Positions 1 through 11,757 of a stretch of DNA of 64,000 nucleotides are shown here, one piece after another; within the stretch, counting starts at the first letter, position 1, and the number at the start of each line of letters is the position of its first letter. The notes beneath the pieces are model-generated. The model made no database searches, was not told the DNA's origin, and worked only from the letters and a program-made list of their open reading frames with translations. The position numbers and the translations under genes are program-made. Source of the stretch: Steinernema hermaphroditum (taxonomy: Eukaryota; Nematoda; Chromadorea; Rhabditida; Steinernematidae); NCBI GenBank assembly GCA_030435675.1, contig CM059624.1, positions 3,744,769 through 3,808,768 of the forward strand, read 5' to 3'.

Positions 1-239
1 GTACTCGTGTTCATCGGTGAATGCCATAATAATGTTTGTGCCATTGTGCGCGAGCCGACCACACTACTTTAGCGCGAATTAACTAGTGTATGCTGTACCT
101 TATGCATTACCGTATGCTGACTGCCAACCCGAGTAGATCACTATCGTCGTGCCTCCGGAATCTATCGCCAATTCAAATCCACTTCCAAAGCGTTGTTTTT
201 ACATTGGAACAGATTTCTCAATCAATGTATGCAATGGTG

Positions 240-547
240 CAAAGGCCTAGACGTGTCTTTGCTCTGCAAAGATTTCTCTGCAAGCCTATGACTCATAAAT
301 TATTCATCGTCTAGTGGAGTACACGGGCAAATCAAAACGCACAGGGACTTCCCATGATGCGCCTTCCCCCTTCAAAAAAAACCTTCAGTCTCATAAAAAT
401 TTAAAATTAGTTGAAAACATAAAAACGCCGCCAAAGGACAAACCCCACGAAACGTAAAAACGCGACGAAACTGCGCTCTATCCCTCATCCAAGCAACGGC
501 ATAAATCCGTGCGACTCACTGCATTATCTGCCGGTTGGAGCCTCAGC
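240..547 (+). promoter_or_regulatory. Conserved upstream block of CC1
   Basis: This stretch lies directly upstream of the CC1 start codon. It aligns by eye with 31350-31615 upstream of CC3: both hold a run around TCTTTGCTCTGC, a TAAATTATTCATC run, a CACAGGGACTTCCC run and a GGCATAAATCCGTGCG run in the same order and spacing. Conservation of non-coding sequence between two paralogues is expected if the promoter was duplicated with the gene. No TATA box or initiator can be assigned with confidence. Confidence 0.5.
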
Positions 548-1959
548 ATGGCTCACTTCTTACTTCTTGTTCTGGTGATCATCAGTGCACCTGTAGGCCA
601 TAGTAGATGTTGTTGAAGTCATTGCTTATTCAGGTGTGGACCCAAGTCCGCTACACCTTCCTTCCAAGTCGATACAACGGCTTGTTCGACAAGGAGTTCA
701 CAGTAGCTTCATTGGATGAGTGCAGCTTGGCGGCGACCGCTAAGAACAAAATCGGGTTCCGGGTGACCATCAAAAGCGAGGAGAAGAAAGAGATGACATG
801 CGCGTTCCTCCGTCAGTTCAGTGGACTTGTGAATCGCTCTGATCCTAACGACTACGACTTCATCCTGGACACGAAGGCCGACGACAATGTTTGTCTTTGG
901 AACACCGTCAGAAACGGTAATAGAAGTGTTTGGGTCCTTTTTGGATCTATCTTCATCTACATTTCAGTGAGTCAATTTATCTCTGGAAGCTGCACTGTGA
1001 AAGGAGCTGACTGCATGGTGCTAGAGAATATGGTAAGTTTGAAGAGGAACGGTTTGAATTTCATCAACTGGTTTAGAAGAAATTCTGTACGTTCGTGGGA
1101 ACAGACACGGCGGAATGTGCATGTAAGTATATTATAAGCATGCAAGACCCAAAAATTGCCTTCTTCAGCACATCAGTACACAGTGAAGAACATTGAATGT
1201 CCGTCCGGTCAAATAACAGTTGACCTAAAGAAGGGGAAGCACCTCTGCTGTCCAAGCGGAGAGAAACTGGCAGAAGAGAGAAATGGAAAGGCCTACTGTT
1301 GTCCATTAAACAAGAAGTTGAAAGGAATCTTCAATGGGAAAGCAATCTGTTGCAATCCAAGTGATAACTACAAGACAGGGACTTCGTTTTGCTGTCCAAC
1401 AGGGAAGCAGTATTCCTCTGGAAACGGCCTCGAACACTGCTGTCCCTCTGGCCTGGTTCCTTCGAAGTCCACCTCTGGAAGCATCGGCTGTTGTCCCTAT
1501 GGCAGAACCTATGTAAAAACTCAAAACGGCGTCGACCATTGCTGTCCCAACACAGAAAACTTTGTGAAAAGAGAGGGAGGAATCGACTACTGCTGTCCAA
1601 ATGGTGAAACGTTCCAAGGAAAACGAGGCGAGGTGGCCATATGTTGCCCTAATGGGAACATCTACAAAGAACATTACAATGGCAACAAAATTTGCTGCCC
1701 CACGACTGACAATTATAAGGCCGGGACAGGAAGGTGCTGCGGATCAGGTCTTTTCTACAACAAAAACAATGGTGCCGAAGCCTGTTGCCCTCCTAACAAA
1801 TACGCTGCGAGGGCAAGTAACGGGTACATTAACTGTTGCAAAGGCAAGGATGACAAGTTGCACATTTACACATTGGGAGACCCAACATATCTTAGATGCT
1901 GCGAACCTGGAACGACGTTCAAATTGGATGAAAAAGCTGCGAAATGCGTCAAGAATTAG
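548..1959 (+). CDS. CC1: secreted CC-repeat protein, five exons
   Basis: Exons read as 548-592, 634-916, 968-1032, 1077-1122 and 1169-1959; all phases agree and give 409 residues. Exon 1 encodes a signal peptide (MAHFLLLVLVIISAP). Exons 2-4 encode an N-terminal domain of about 130 residues with seven cysteines (motifs DEC, MTCAFL, NVCLW, GSC, ADC, KFC, AEC). Exon 5 encodes a C-terminal array of 14 adjacent cysteine pairs, spaced mostly 17-22 residues apart in units of the form NGxxxCCPxG. A secreted, heavily disulphide-bonded extracellular protein is inferred; the partner is unknown. The N-terminal domain has a weak resemblance to PAN/CW-type nematode domains, and the array is unlike granulin because the pairs are too far apart. 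The first half is nearly identical to CC3, while the end of the array differs. Confidence is high for the gene and its structure, low for function. Confidence 0.9.
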
Positions 1960-2335
1960 GCATGATGCGCACGTTTGCTTTTGCACTACGCGAATTTATT
2001 TTGTTCATTTTTCAATATGGATGAGTTATGATAAATTCCAATCCACTGATAAAAGACGACCATTATCTGATACAATTATTTGAATCGTCAGGATTCGTCC
2101 GGTCACACTATTGAATCGGTGACTGCTTTTATTCGCCATGTGCATTTTGCTGCCTGTCTCGTTTGTGGCAACGTCAATCTAAAAACATTTCGTGACCAAG
2201 CGATATTCGCGTAGAACTTTCCGAATGTTGGAGAATTCGGAAACATGCTGAGTGTTTCGAGTCTCATTTAGTCGGTCGAGTTGCGCTAAAAATAACGACT
2301 CAAACACGAGTTCGACAAATGCTGATCGTATTAAC
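1960..2335. other. Downstream spacer of CC1
   Basis: AT-rich sequence after the CC1 stop codon. I see no coding exon. It ends where the R1 repeat copy begins. Confidence 0.4.
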
Positions 2336-2714
2336 GATCGCTCTCAGAGCATCTGGTTGGTCAGATGGCAAACCCTGTGGCAGTTGTGAGTGCTCCGTCT
2401 TCCAGAGGGAATTGGGACATCCGGAAGCCGTAGTCCCTCCACCGCTGACAACAAGATGCTCGACGCCAGGAATCCGGCTGCGTGAGAAGTTACCCTGAAG
2501 GTCGTGGAATCTCTTGGATGTTGAAGCCCCGAAGTCGCCTCTGCGCCGCAAACGCGCCGAGAAGAAGCAGTTCCCCACATGCTCCACGAAGCGCGCCGCT
2601 ACCGACCGGTTCGACCTCAACGTACCGTCAGGGGTAGAACCGGCTGCAAGAGACATTCTCTGTTTTGTGTATTTTCGGTGTCATACAAGACGTAACGGCT
2701 TTGATCCATGAAAC
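2336..2714 (+). repeat. R1 interspersed repeat, copy a
   Basis: Copy of a repeat found at least five times in the window. Diagnostic pieces in order are TCAGATGGCAAACCC, CCAGAGGGAATTGGGACA, GCTGACAACAAGATG, GACGCCAGGAATCCGGC, a purine-rich middle, GACATYCTCTGTTT and TTTCGGTGTC. This copy is diverged, and its 3' end (GTAACGGCTTTGATCCATGAAA) corresponds to the AATAAA-containing end of the better copy at 4744-5240. Open frames in R1 are interrupted and differ between copies, so I treat it as non-coding. Confidence 0.75.
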
Positions 2715-3026
2715 ATATCGTTAAATGTAAAATCGTGAAATCGTTTATTATCACAGGCTAATAGGCGCTTCCGAAAGTTGTCTTTTTTGTTGATTTTTCT
2801 CAGGATATCCATGCTGATTTCTTAGCAGAGATCTTTTCAGAGAAAATAGTGAAGCTAGACCGGGGGCGAGGATGAAATTGTTATGGCGATAAAAAGGACA
2901 AGAACAGAAATTAGAGAGGAGTGGCGAGTAGATTAGAGACCACGGCAAGGGACAGCTACTTGTATTTCGAGATCATCATCGACTACTTAAAGTATACGTG
3001 CTATTTTTGTCGTTACCTGCTCCTAC
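2715..3026. other. Spacer where a RING exon would be expected
   Basis: This lies downstream (on the minus strand) of the last recognised exon of the propeller gene. In the paralogue at 61-63.5 kb the RING exon follows within about 50 nt. No Cys/His RING pattern is visible here on the minus strand. Confidence 0.45.
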
Positions 3027-4016
3027 CTTCAATCTGGTTTCGAGTTTCCATAGCGAAAGCCCGTCCCGATCGCTTGATTTAACATAAAATGTGTTTCCAT
3101 CCGCCACACAGTCCAAAATAACTCCGATTTCGTATAGATTGTCAATGGAACCAGTGATGTCCTCGATAACTTTGCTTCTAAAGCATTAATTGTGAAAATC
3201 GGTATTTGCAGTCGCGAAAAATTACTTCATGTTTATGGTTAATATCACTGCATCGTTCGGACTTTCGTTCCACAGCCAGAGATACACCGTAGTAAGGTAC
3301 GTAAATGTTCTGCTGTTTGCGAATGTTCTATCGATGACTGGTCCATCCAACTCTTTCGGTTTGAGCGGCTCTTTCCCTTCCATAGGAAGCGAATTAAGAA
3401 AGAATCTCCCATTGCTTTCAGTCACGTAAAAGATCTGGCCTATGTAAGTGAATAAGATCTTGTTCTTGCAATCTGAAATGTTCACTGGTACACATTTTAC
3501 GTTATGCGATACAAACCAAATTTGGGCATATCGTAAGATCTGTAGGTTTCCAAGCAAAACAAGCTTGAGGCGTTGTGCAGAAGAGACGGCGATCGTAGAT
3601 GAATCTCGTTCCTACAGCTTTATTTATCACTTTATCTTATGTACATTGTAGCCAACCATGGAAGCGTTTCCGTTCTGCATGAGGTGGCTGATTTTTCGTT
3701 TGGGTTCATTTTGAATTTGGAGACAATCGCCGTACGATTGGACATATAAACCATGTTCACGGCGCCGTTCACGAACAGAACCCAGGAATCGCTTCCTTGA
3801 CATCCTAAACAATCTGTACACGCTGATGGAATGGCCGCAACTTCGACGTCATGTATTAGCAGAAGACTAACCTGTAACATCAATCATCGACTTTCTAGTT
3901 GCTAAACTGTATTTGCTGATTTTCGACGGGTCTCTCTGAACGCAGTAGTACAGCGAGCCGTATTTGATTCCAAAGCGAGTGCTAGGAATTGGAATGTTCA
4001 CTTTCTCGAATTTCAT
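3027..4016 (-). pseudogene. Propeller-half paralogue of the 61-63.5 kb RING gene, RING part missing
   Basis: The start codon at 4016 follows a TTTCAG acceptor by 2 nt, suggesting trans-splicing. Exon 1 (about 3872-4016) encodes MKFEKVNIPIPSTRFG..., matching exon 1 of the gene at 63508 (MKLERLPFS...). A second exon (from about 3840) carries WVLFVNGAVNMVYMSN. A third (about 3226-3539) carries FTYIGQIFYVTESNG and YLWLWNE. The last (3027-3177) carries DGNTFYVKSSDRDGLSLWKLE, matching DGNKFYILTDDRGLWKLSLE in the intact paralogue. These short beta-strand-like blocks suggest a propeller-like fold. The intron between exons 1 and 2 would be only 31 nt, the end of exon 2 is unresolved, and no RING or B-box exons follow. 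It may be a truncated gene or a shorter functional paralogue. Confidence 0.6.
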
Positions 4017-4743
4017 TGCTGAAATTGTGTATGATATATGTATTCATTAACGAGATGTGCTGAAAAACTGGCAACAACTGGCAACCGAATCGTGCTCTTA
4101 CGTTGGCACGTTTTCTATGATATACATATGCATGTAACATGCCCGCGCGTGATGATGGGAGCCGCAACTCCGACATCATGTCTTGCGCTGAAGAAAGAGG
4201 AGAAGCGGTGACTGTGGTGATCTACCCTTTTGTTGTGCATTGTGAGATATCTTGCATGATGAACGCATAGATTCAAGAGTAAATGACGAAAATATGGAAT
4301 GGTAAATTCTGACGCCCATCCACCAATTCACTAAAATACCAGCAGCCCTCGGGGGATGAGTTCGGGGAGGAGTGTGATACTGTGCTTGATCGCCACAAAA
4401 GCATCGTTTTCGTCAGGTTTCAGATGACTTGTTTTTTTGCACCCATTTCGCGAGGAACGCGAGGTTAATTTGCTGGAGACTAATTGGCTGCTTGTAGAAT
4501 AACTAATCCCCAAGATCTATCACGGCTTGTCTCGGAAACTTCGATTAGCAAGTTGTAAGATAGGGAAGGTTTATGTCGAGTCACCACTCAACCGTACCCT
4601 GCCTCCGTATGAACAACTTGAAGAACCGGCTGGATAAGCTTTCTAAACAGAGCATTCGCCCGTTTTTTGATTTGGTTTTTAAGTTTTTAAGTCAGAAAAA
4701 AAATAAATAAAAAAATAAAAAAATTTTTTCACATTTTTTTTAA
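4017..4743. other. Intergenic, AT-rich towards its end
   Basis: Upstream sequence of the minus-strand propeller gene. I find no exon-like conservation with other loci in the window. It ends in an A/T homopolymer-rich tract (about 4675-4743) next to the R1 copy. Confidence 0.4.
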
Positions 4744-5240
4744 GGATTGTCACTCGTGTCGCGGTGGTGAGCGGTCGGTCCCTCCGGTCGCTCTCTGTGT
4801 CTGGTTGGCCAGATGGCAAACCCCGTGGCAGTTGTGACTGTTCCGGCTTCCAGAGGGAATTGGGACACCCAGAAGCCGTAGTCCCACCACCGCTGACAAC
4901 AAGATGTTTGACGCCAGGAATCCGACGCCCGACGCTGCGTGAGATGTCATCCCGAAGGTCGCCGACGCTTTGAGGATCAGCGAAGACGCAACTCCCGGAC
5001 CACGGACCATCAGATGCAAGCACAGAAGTGTCCGCTGTGCCGCAAACGATGTTCCGCTACCGTATCCGAAGATGTTCCGATTCCCAGATACCCCGTGAAG
5101 TGCGCTGTCTACGACCGGTTCGACATCTACGCCGCGCCAGGGATGAAGTCGTCTGTCAGACATCCTCTGTTTGTCTATTTTCGGTGTCGCGCAAGGCATA
5201 ATGCCTTTGATTCGCGAAATAAAGTCGTAAAGTCGTAAAG
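4744..5240 (+). repeat. R1 interspersed repeat, copy b (fullest copy)
   Basis: Best-preserved R1. It starts near GTCACTCGTGTCGCGGTGG, runs through the diagnostic blocks listed for copy a, and ends TTCGCGAAATAAA followed by two GTCGTAAA units. The AATAAA just before a short tandem tail and a variable 5' start among copies are hallmarks of retroposed elements (SINE or processed-transcript type). I see no convincing intact gene inside. A small palindrome (GCATTATGCC-like) precedes the AATAAA in several copies. Confidence 0.8.
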
Positions 5241-6356
5241 TTTTTAAGAGCGACAGAAAAGATCCTGTGAAAATATGTCTTCTTGGAAAAAGACCACTAA
5301 CACGAACAAATTACAAATGGTGCTAAACAAGAACAACAAAAAACATTGACAGCTAGGGGCTATCCATGAAGTTTAAACATGTCATGTCTAGGAAGAACCG
5401 CTCGCATTTTTAAAGCCGCATTTAGGAAGTGCGAAACGACGCTATCCAACTGATTACTATCACCTGATAAGACGCGTCCTCGTTACATACGACCCTTTTA
5501 CGACCTTTGATATTGTTTGCAGAAAGGTAGCATTCTTTACTATCTATTTTATGTGCCAACCATTTGAACGCCTTAAATTGATAAACGGCTCAGAACATAC
5601 CCACCTCTGTTCACGATCCTCAGCTTCTTGCGGCTTCTTGTACCTCTCGTCTTTTGAGGCTTTGTGGTCGTTAGGTTTGCAGTGCGAAGAAGAATCGCTT
5701 CATCGTGTACATTGTGGTGAATAACCACCGGGTCAATCATTAATTATTAAAATCGATGAATTAATTAAATATTGCACTGCGATCAAGAGATAAGATACAA
5801 GATTATGCAGTTTTTACAAGTCTACGAGGCTTCTCGACTGACTTCGGTCAGGGCGCAAGGCGAATGCAATGGTGCGTAATCGTTCTTTAAGTAAACTGTT
5901 GTACGGTAATATGTTGGCCTAGAAATAAAAAAGGAGGAGAGAGTCAGGTAAATACACTTTTTTCTGTTTTGTTATATTCTCGTATGAATTCGCTTAGGTT
6001 TCTATTTGATATCCAAGGATTTTCGAATATCGAATGATTGATTCGATTCGGTGAGTTTTACAAGCATCCGAGGACCCTAGTCATGACGCGGGCACTTCAT
6101 CGTCATTGATAGTCGATATCAGCGTGAGAACTACGTATATGCTAGCGAACATGTAATTGATGATGTGATTTGCATGTATTACGGTGGTGAACAAACACCA
6201 GGTCAATCACTGTTGGTGATCAGTCTTTATGCGTTACAAAATAGAACAATTACAAAAAAGCCCGTGGTCAGAATGATGTCGCGAAGAAATTACAAGCAAA
6301 GTGAGGACGACAACGGGGGCCCAATCCCGAAGTCGGATAACACTTTGCGTTTACTT
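5241..6356. other. Intergenic, nothing recognised
   Basis: Low-complexity and AT-rich sequence with no ORF showing splice-site support or similarity to other loci here. Confidence 0.4.
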
Positions 6357-6728
6357 TTAGCCGAAGTAGTACCCTGAAATAGAGTGTTCACTTCACGGAC
6401 AGATATCACGAACGTACCCCTGTGGGAGTGGGGTCCACGGCGCTTGGTGTCCTTCTTGCGCGGAATGTACTGGTTACGGTAGTAAGGTCCATAGCGCCTG
6501 TCCGGCCGGAAGCTGCGTACGCTGTTGTAGTCACGGCCACAGTAGCCTCCGAGCACACACATCATGCCGAATCCAGGGAAAACGGCAACGGCACGTCTCT
6601 CGCGGTATGCCCTAAGTTATCACATTGCTCAAGCTGAGCTCAAAGAGGCGGACATACCGATATTCGTTGGCATAAACCGAGACGAGCGCCAAGGCACAGA
6701 ACACCACGAGGACCGATTTGAGCTCCAT
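6357..6728 (-). CDS. Small secreted neuropeptide-like precursor
   Basis: Three exons on the minus strand: 6658-6728, 6418-6611 and 6357-6373, in agreeing phases, giving 93 residues. The signal peptide is MELKSVLVVFCALALVSVYA. Behind it a dibasic RR site precedes AVAVFPGFGMMCVLGGYCGR, which holds two cysteines five residues apart and then Gly-Arg. A KRR site precedes GPHSHRGYYFG, which ends the protein. A terminal Gly is the usual amidation donor, so an amidated peptide ending in YYF is predicted. Introns are 46 and 44 nt. I do not recognise it as a named nematode nlp or flp gene. It could instead be a small secreted Tyr/Arg-rich antimicrobial or cuticle peptide. Exon structure is well supported; the neuropeptide role is inference. 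Confidence 0.7.
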
Positions 6729-7671
6729 CACTACTGACATAGATTGAGTGAAGGGCCCGCGTTAAAAGGGGATTTCCTGTGATCTCGTGTTGTAATGTGG
6801 CGCCTGGAACACCTCCGCCGGCTGCATGATTATCTGTTTTTCGATGAGCGCAAACCGGTTCGCGCACCATTGACGCCGACTTTTCTCAGAGATCAGCATC
6901 AAGACTTTATAGGTCTTTAAAGGTCAGATTCGGACTCACAAATGCATTTTCTTCCTGGTTCACTCAACAACAACAGATATTTATACATTTAGCATAAAGC
7001 CTTTTCAGGTGCCTCCCTGGATATCTGGCGTCCCCACTCGCTTTGTGGATTTTCTGGCGTTCCCTCTTGCACTTCAGTTTATTTATCTATTTGCTCATTT
7101 GCGTCTCGTCTCGTAAGAATGAATCTGTTTGTAACTCTCATATAACATTGACACTCCAAAATATTTGACTTATAGGAGAGGGACATTCGGACGCGAGAGG
7201 TGTGGATGTCCTGTTTATGAGGCATCGCTGCGTTTATCATTTGGAACGCTCATATCATACACAAACATGCAACTGATTGATTACAGCATGAGATCAGAAA
7301 AAACCAATACGTAAGTTCTTAGGTTCTTCATAAACCAACATTTTTACTTCCGTTTACTATGACTCTCCCTACTGCGGTAAAACAGTGTTCTCAAAAATTC
7401 CAAAAGGCCCAGGAAGCTTCCACATATGAATTTCAGGTACTTCGTGGAGGGAACCGTGTGTACGCACTTTAAATTAGAGTATTCTCTTGTGATAGTGTTC
7501 TCGTGGCTTCGCCATAAGGTACACCAAAGTCGAACGCGGTGATCCCATATGCACAAGAAGAGGACAGTTGATCCCGTATGCACAAGAGGAGGACAGTTGA
7601 TTTCCATAGAGACTCGACATTGAGGCACAGCGGGCCATGTGGCTTTCATCATCGTACCAGCTGGCCGAGCG
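6729..7671. other. Intergenic; short direct repeat
   Basis: No gene recognised. Around 7541-7600 a unit of about 29 bp (ATCCCRTATGCACAAGARGAGGACAGTTG) occurs twice in tandem. Confidence 0.4.
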
Positions 7672-7862
7672 GAAACGGCGATTCTTAGGTTGTGGAGTCG
7701 CGCGGTGATTACGGTCTTCTTAGCAAAACGAGTGAATGGCGACTACTCGATATTTCAATTCTTCTGGGAGCCGGGGCGATAGTGGTTAAGAACGACCGCT
7801 CACTTATCTCATTCGACTCATTTCTAAAAGAGCGAACCGAGGACCCGACCGATCGCTTCTGA
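7672..7862 (-). repeat. R4 GC-rich repeat fragment
   Basis: Read on the minus strand it begins GATCGGTCGGGTCCTCGG, then GAGCGGTCGTTCT and ATCGCCCCGGCTCCCAGAAG. These are the same blocks in the same order as the longer R4 copy at 18845-19290. A diverged fragment, with no gene inside. Confidence 0.6.
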
Positions 7863-7971
7863 ATGAAATTAAAGACTGGTTTATTAGCACAAAACTACAT
7901 AATCGGCGCCTTTCAAATGGAGAGTCAAATACTGTATCACGGGCAGATGTAAGAAATTAACTGTGGGCAGT

Positions 7972-9413
7972 CTACGGCTGGCAGTCCACTTTTGTACCAT
8001 TTGTTGCGCACATATATTTGTTGTTTGGGCACGGATGAGCCACTTCGTGACGCTTACAACAGCCGTAATTGTACTTCCTTCCATCGATATTCATGGGCAC
8101 CGTCCCATTTTGGCAGCAGTCTGATAGTCCATTGTGTTCAGTCCAATAGGTGTCTTTCTTGCAGCAGTGGTCTTGGTCAAGATGATCTTCCTCCCGACAA
8201 CATACCGCCCACGTTCTGTCTTTGTACCATCCTTTAAAAACCGTTCCTTTCCGGCAGCAGACAGGTTTACCGTCAAGCATACGGTGGAACTCATAATTTG
8301 ATGATCCGAAGCAGCACACATCCCGAGTTCCATCATTTCGGATAAACTTGTACTCATCGCGGCAGCACCCGATATCACCGCTCTCTGATTTCGTGGGGTA
8401 TGTACGTGGAGGGCAGCAGCGTTCGATGCCTTCAGCGCCACTATCTCCGCTCAGTCCTATTGAGTAATTGGTTCCTGGCGGGCAGCAGAAAGTCTTCCCA
8501 CTCTCGTAGATTTCGCCTGGATTACAGCATATGGCTTTACCGTCAACCATTCCACCAAATTCTTTTCCCGCTGGGCAGCAGCCGACTTGTCCGTCCTTGG
8601 ATTTTGATGCCAGCAAACCAGCTTTACAGCAGTTCGCTGTTCCATTGTTCTCGCTGTAAGTCAATCCGGGAGCGCAGCAGAGACTTGCACCAGGCTGGTG
8701 GGATTCGGTTGATGAACAGCAAACGGCCTTTCCATTAACGATTTCTTTTAACTTCTTGCTCCGTGGACAGCAGAAAGCCTTCCCATCTTGCTCTTTGATA
8801 AACAGTTCTCCTTTTAGACAGCAAAGCACCTTCTCCTTTTTCAGATCTACTCGTTCCTGTCCTGCAGGACATTCGATCGAACGAACAGTGTCTTGTTCGG
8901 CTGAAATGGGTGTTTTTGTGACCATGATCAAGAACCACTTACTTTCAGAGATGCAGTTATATTTATCGGTTCCGACAAAGATACAGTAGTCTTTCTATAA
9001 GAGCTTCTTTAGGTTTCAAACGCTTTGTTTTGCCTTACAATTTTATCCAACATCGAGCAATCGCCTCCTCCGAACGTGCATGGTCCATTCACAAACTCGG
9101 TGACTGTTAATCGTTAACGTATATTTTACAGAGAATTACCATTTCTTTGCATGTCCACCTTGCAGATCTTATTGTCAAGATTAGCGCTCAAAATATAGTC
9201 ACGGACGTTCTTGTCGCTTACGGGTGCAAACCGAATGAAGTCGGTTAGGAGCGCGCAAGTTATCTGCAGGCCATTAACAGTGACACGGTAGCCAATCCTT
9301 TTTTCGTTGAAGGCAAGAAGAGTGCAGTCATGGACACCGCTAACGCTGACTTCAGATTTGAATTCTCCAACGTAGTGCGCTCCAAGGTAAGCATAGCGAA
9401 CATGCAAAGCGAC
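7972..9413 (-). CDS. CC2: CC-repeat protein, four exons seen
   Basis: Exons on the minus strand: 9140-9413, 9039-9103, 8943-8994 and 7972-8900. Phases and intron positions match CC1, CC3 and CC5 exactly. The N-terminal domain keeps the family pattern (LGAHYVGEF, HDCTLLAF, IGYRVTV, ITCALL, GPC, GDC, YCIFVGTD). The last exon carries 16 adjacent cysteine pairs (for example KAFCCPRSKKLKE, IGCC, DHCC) and ends in NKYMCATNGTKVDCQP. It is more diverged than CC1/CC3 and has two extra pairs. The exon carrying the signal peptide should lie just upstream of 9413, but I could not identify a convincing one in 9420-9600; it may be further away or decayed. The coding part is intact. Confidence 0.85.
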
Positions 9414-10829
9414 CTGAAATCAGACTCATCAACAATGATACCACAAAGTATACCGCAGGGCAAAAGTGTATTTTGTTACGTGGCCTGCTTATGTGGCATT
9501 ATTGTCCAACTGATAGTGCCCAATACCGACTCATGCCCGGTAGGTTTGAAAATGAAGCGAAGTGTCTTACCTCTCTGAAAAGAAGAGCAGTAAGATAAAG
9601 CACTCGCAGTTGCATAACAGGAGCCAGCGATGTGATATGTCAGAAGAGCTGTGTTGCAAATGACTGATGGATGGAGTGTTGCTAAGGGATGCACATGAAG
9701 CAGGAAGGATACATTTGCCATCAAATAAATGTTTTTTATGTTCCCAGCTCTGCATTGAAAGACTGCAGAGACAATAGTGTGTGTTGATGTATAATGTATA
9801 AAGTATTTTACAGAAGGACATAGAGAAAAAGCATTACCACCTGCATAAGGGCTGTGCAAGAGTCGAAAGTCGAGACTCTCGGGTGAAATGTTTTACGAAA
9901 GTGAGTAAAATAACCCATATTCACTATCATCTCGTGATTTCATGACGTAACCTTAGCTTAAGCAGAATTCCTTTCAGGGTTCGGAAATATCGGATTTGTT
10001 GCATTTTTTTAACGTTGTCACGTTGTTCAATGTATTCGAAAAAACACTACAGTGTCTCTTGGCATTAAAACTGATCACCGAATCCTGAAAGGAATTGGTG
10101 CTAAAGCTAAGTTTTGAAGGATAAAAAAGCGTCTTGGAAGAAACCACCTGGGAATTGTGCTAATTCATGGAAAGGGAAAATGGATCACAAAAATACCAGA
10201 AACGGATTATAAAGCAACAATGAACAGCAAAAATCCGCCGCCTTCTGTAGGTGAGTCCATCATTGCACCGGGCGATTTGCATGCAAAGACAAAATGAGGC
10301 CCTATCTAGACTGATAAGTGCACTTTAAGGGGTTTTTAAGGGAGGTTTCGACGCATCTGCATGTTTTGAGACAGTAAGGCGCATTTCCAAAAATTCAGTA
10401 GATATTGAGAAGTAGCACTTGAGTTGGGTGAGTCTATCATTTTCTTCATCAGTCTACCGCACTGTTTAGGGGAAGTTCTTCGTAACTTTCGTTCTAAATT
10501 AAAAAGTTTGAATACGTTGTGATTTTCTATTCCACAGTTGGACCAAGAGAAATCATACAGCTCATCATTTCAGTGAGCACAGATGCTGTGCCGTTTTAAT
10601 GGCTCTCCGTAACAACGAAGTTGCTATAGAAGGAACATTTAATATGGCTTTCTGATGGATTCTAAGAAATATACAGTTGACAGCAAGGAAAAACATTATT
10701 GAGAAGAGCGATTATTAATGTATTTGGACGCTCCCATCGGTATCATCGGAGTGGCTGGCAGCTCACACTCCGGAGTTTCAGCGCTGTTTTGACGTGATGG
10801 CGCGGGTGGGTTGCAGCCTTCTTGGCGAG
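9414..10829. other. Intergenic upstream of CC2
   Basis: Should contain the missing CC2 signal-peptide exon and promoter, but I could not place them. No other gene, RNA or repeat family seen until 10830. Confidence 0.35.
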
Positions 10830-11290
10830 ACGTTACCAATACGGCTGATTATGGGAAAATTCCGCGGATGGGAAAATTCCGCGGATTTTCAAAATATTCG
10901 TTCGGTTATTATAGCTCATGTTAGCCTTAATTTCTTGCAGAAATTTTGTAGTATACATCAGGTTATACACTGTGGGATATCCAAATGAATACAAAACTCC
11001 ATAATTTGGAATCTAGGTCAGAAGTACTAGGATATCAGCGAAGCTGTTAGGACAACAGGGCTCGCCCTTCGGGCTCGCGTTAAATCAACAGGCATAGTCC
11101 TAAGCCGGAGCCTAAGCCAAGCCTAAATGTTAGGCCCGTTCCAGAAAATGAATACAGAGCTCGCCTGCGGCTCGCTCGCAGCCTAAATTTGTAGACATAG
11201 TCCTACGTTCGCTTTGAGCGAGTTTGGAATCTACCAAGTCCGTGAAATTTACCCACTCCGCGGAATTTTCCCGATACCAATACTGCTATT
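10830..11290. repeat. Foldback element containing an R3 core
   Basis: The left part carries two copies of GGGAAAATTCCGCGGAT (10853-10890). The right part (about 11250-11275) carries the complementary CCGCGGAATTTTCCC, so the ends form an imperfect inverted repeat. Between them lies an R3 core at about 11040-11215 (GGGCTCGCCCTTCGGGCTCGC, then AAGCCGGAGCCTAAGCC), also seen at 22600-22750 and 55735-55885. MITE-like or foldback organisation is inferred. Confidence 0.5.
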
Positions 11291-11757
11291 TGATTTTGAC
11301 CGAGAACGTTATTTGTATATCGTTTCGACCGTTCAGAAAGAGCGATATAAGAGTGCGCATACGAACATAAAAAGCTTCGTCTGTGAGGTGCATTGTGTAC
11401 GCATGTTTAGCTTCCAACAATAACTTTACGAACCAAAGCATCGAAAAGCAAAATAACATCTCTTTATTATAATTAAATGTAATCGGCAAATCCCCGTTCC
11501 CACAAAAGGAAGGATATAAACATTGCAGTGAATTGTTGTCTGTTGTCGACTTGCTTCGAAATGCAATGCAATAAGCGACAATTGATTTACACTCTGTGCA
11601 AGGAGGGGAATGCAATTTAGAAGTACGAGAACAGAAATAGGTTCTTGCGGCTCGTGATCCAAACCAGTCGCCCGACAGAAAGTGGCCACAATTTACACCA
11701 ACATTGACATTCCCGGACTCGTTAGGATCGCAACTAGAAACTTATGGGCACATATCA
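11291..11757. other. Intergenic downstream of GPCR1
   Basis: No exon recognised; AT-rich. Confidence 0.35.

Noticed and set aside
1306..1674. Long minus-strand frame across the CC1 array
   Set aside because: It is the antisense of the conserved CC1 exon; periodicity comes from the cysteine repeats.
548..1959. CC arrays as granulins
   Set aside because: Granulins space cysteine pairs by about 6-7 residues in a 12-cysteine module; here the pairs are mostly about 20 residues apart.
7344..7652. Minus-strand 102-codon frame
   Set aside because: No leader, no splice support, and it overlaps a short direct repeat; treated as chance.
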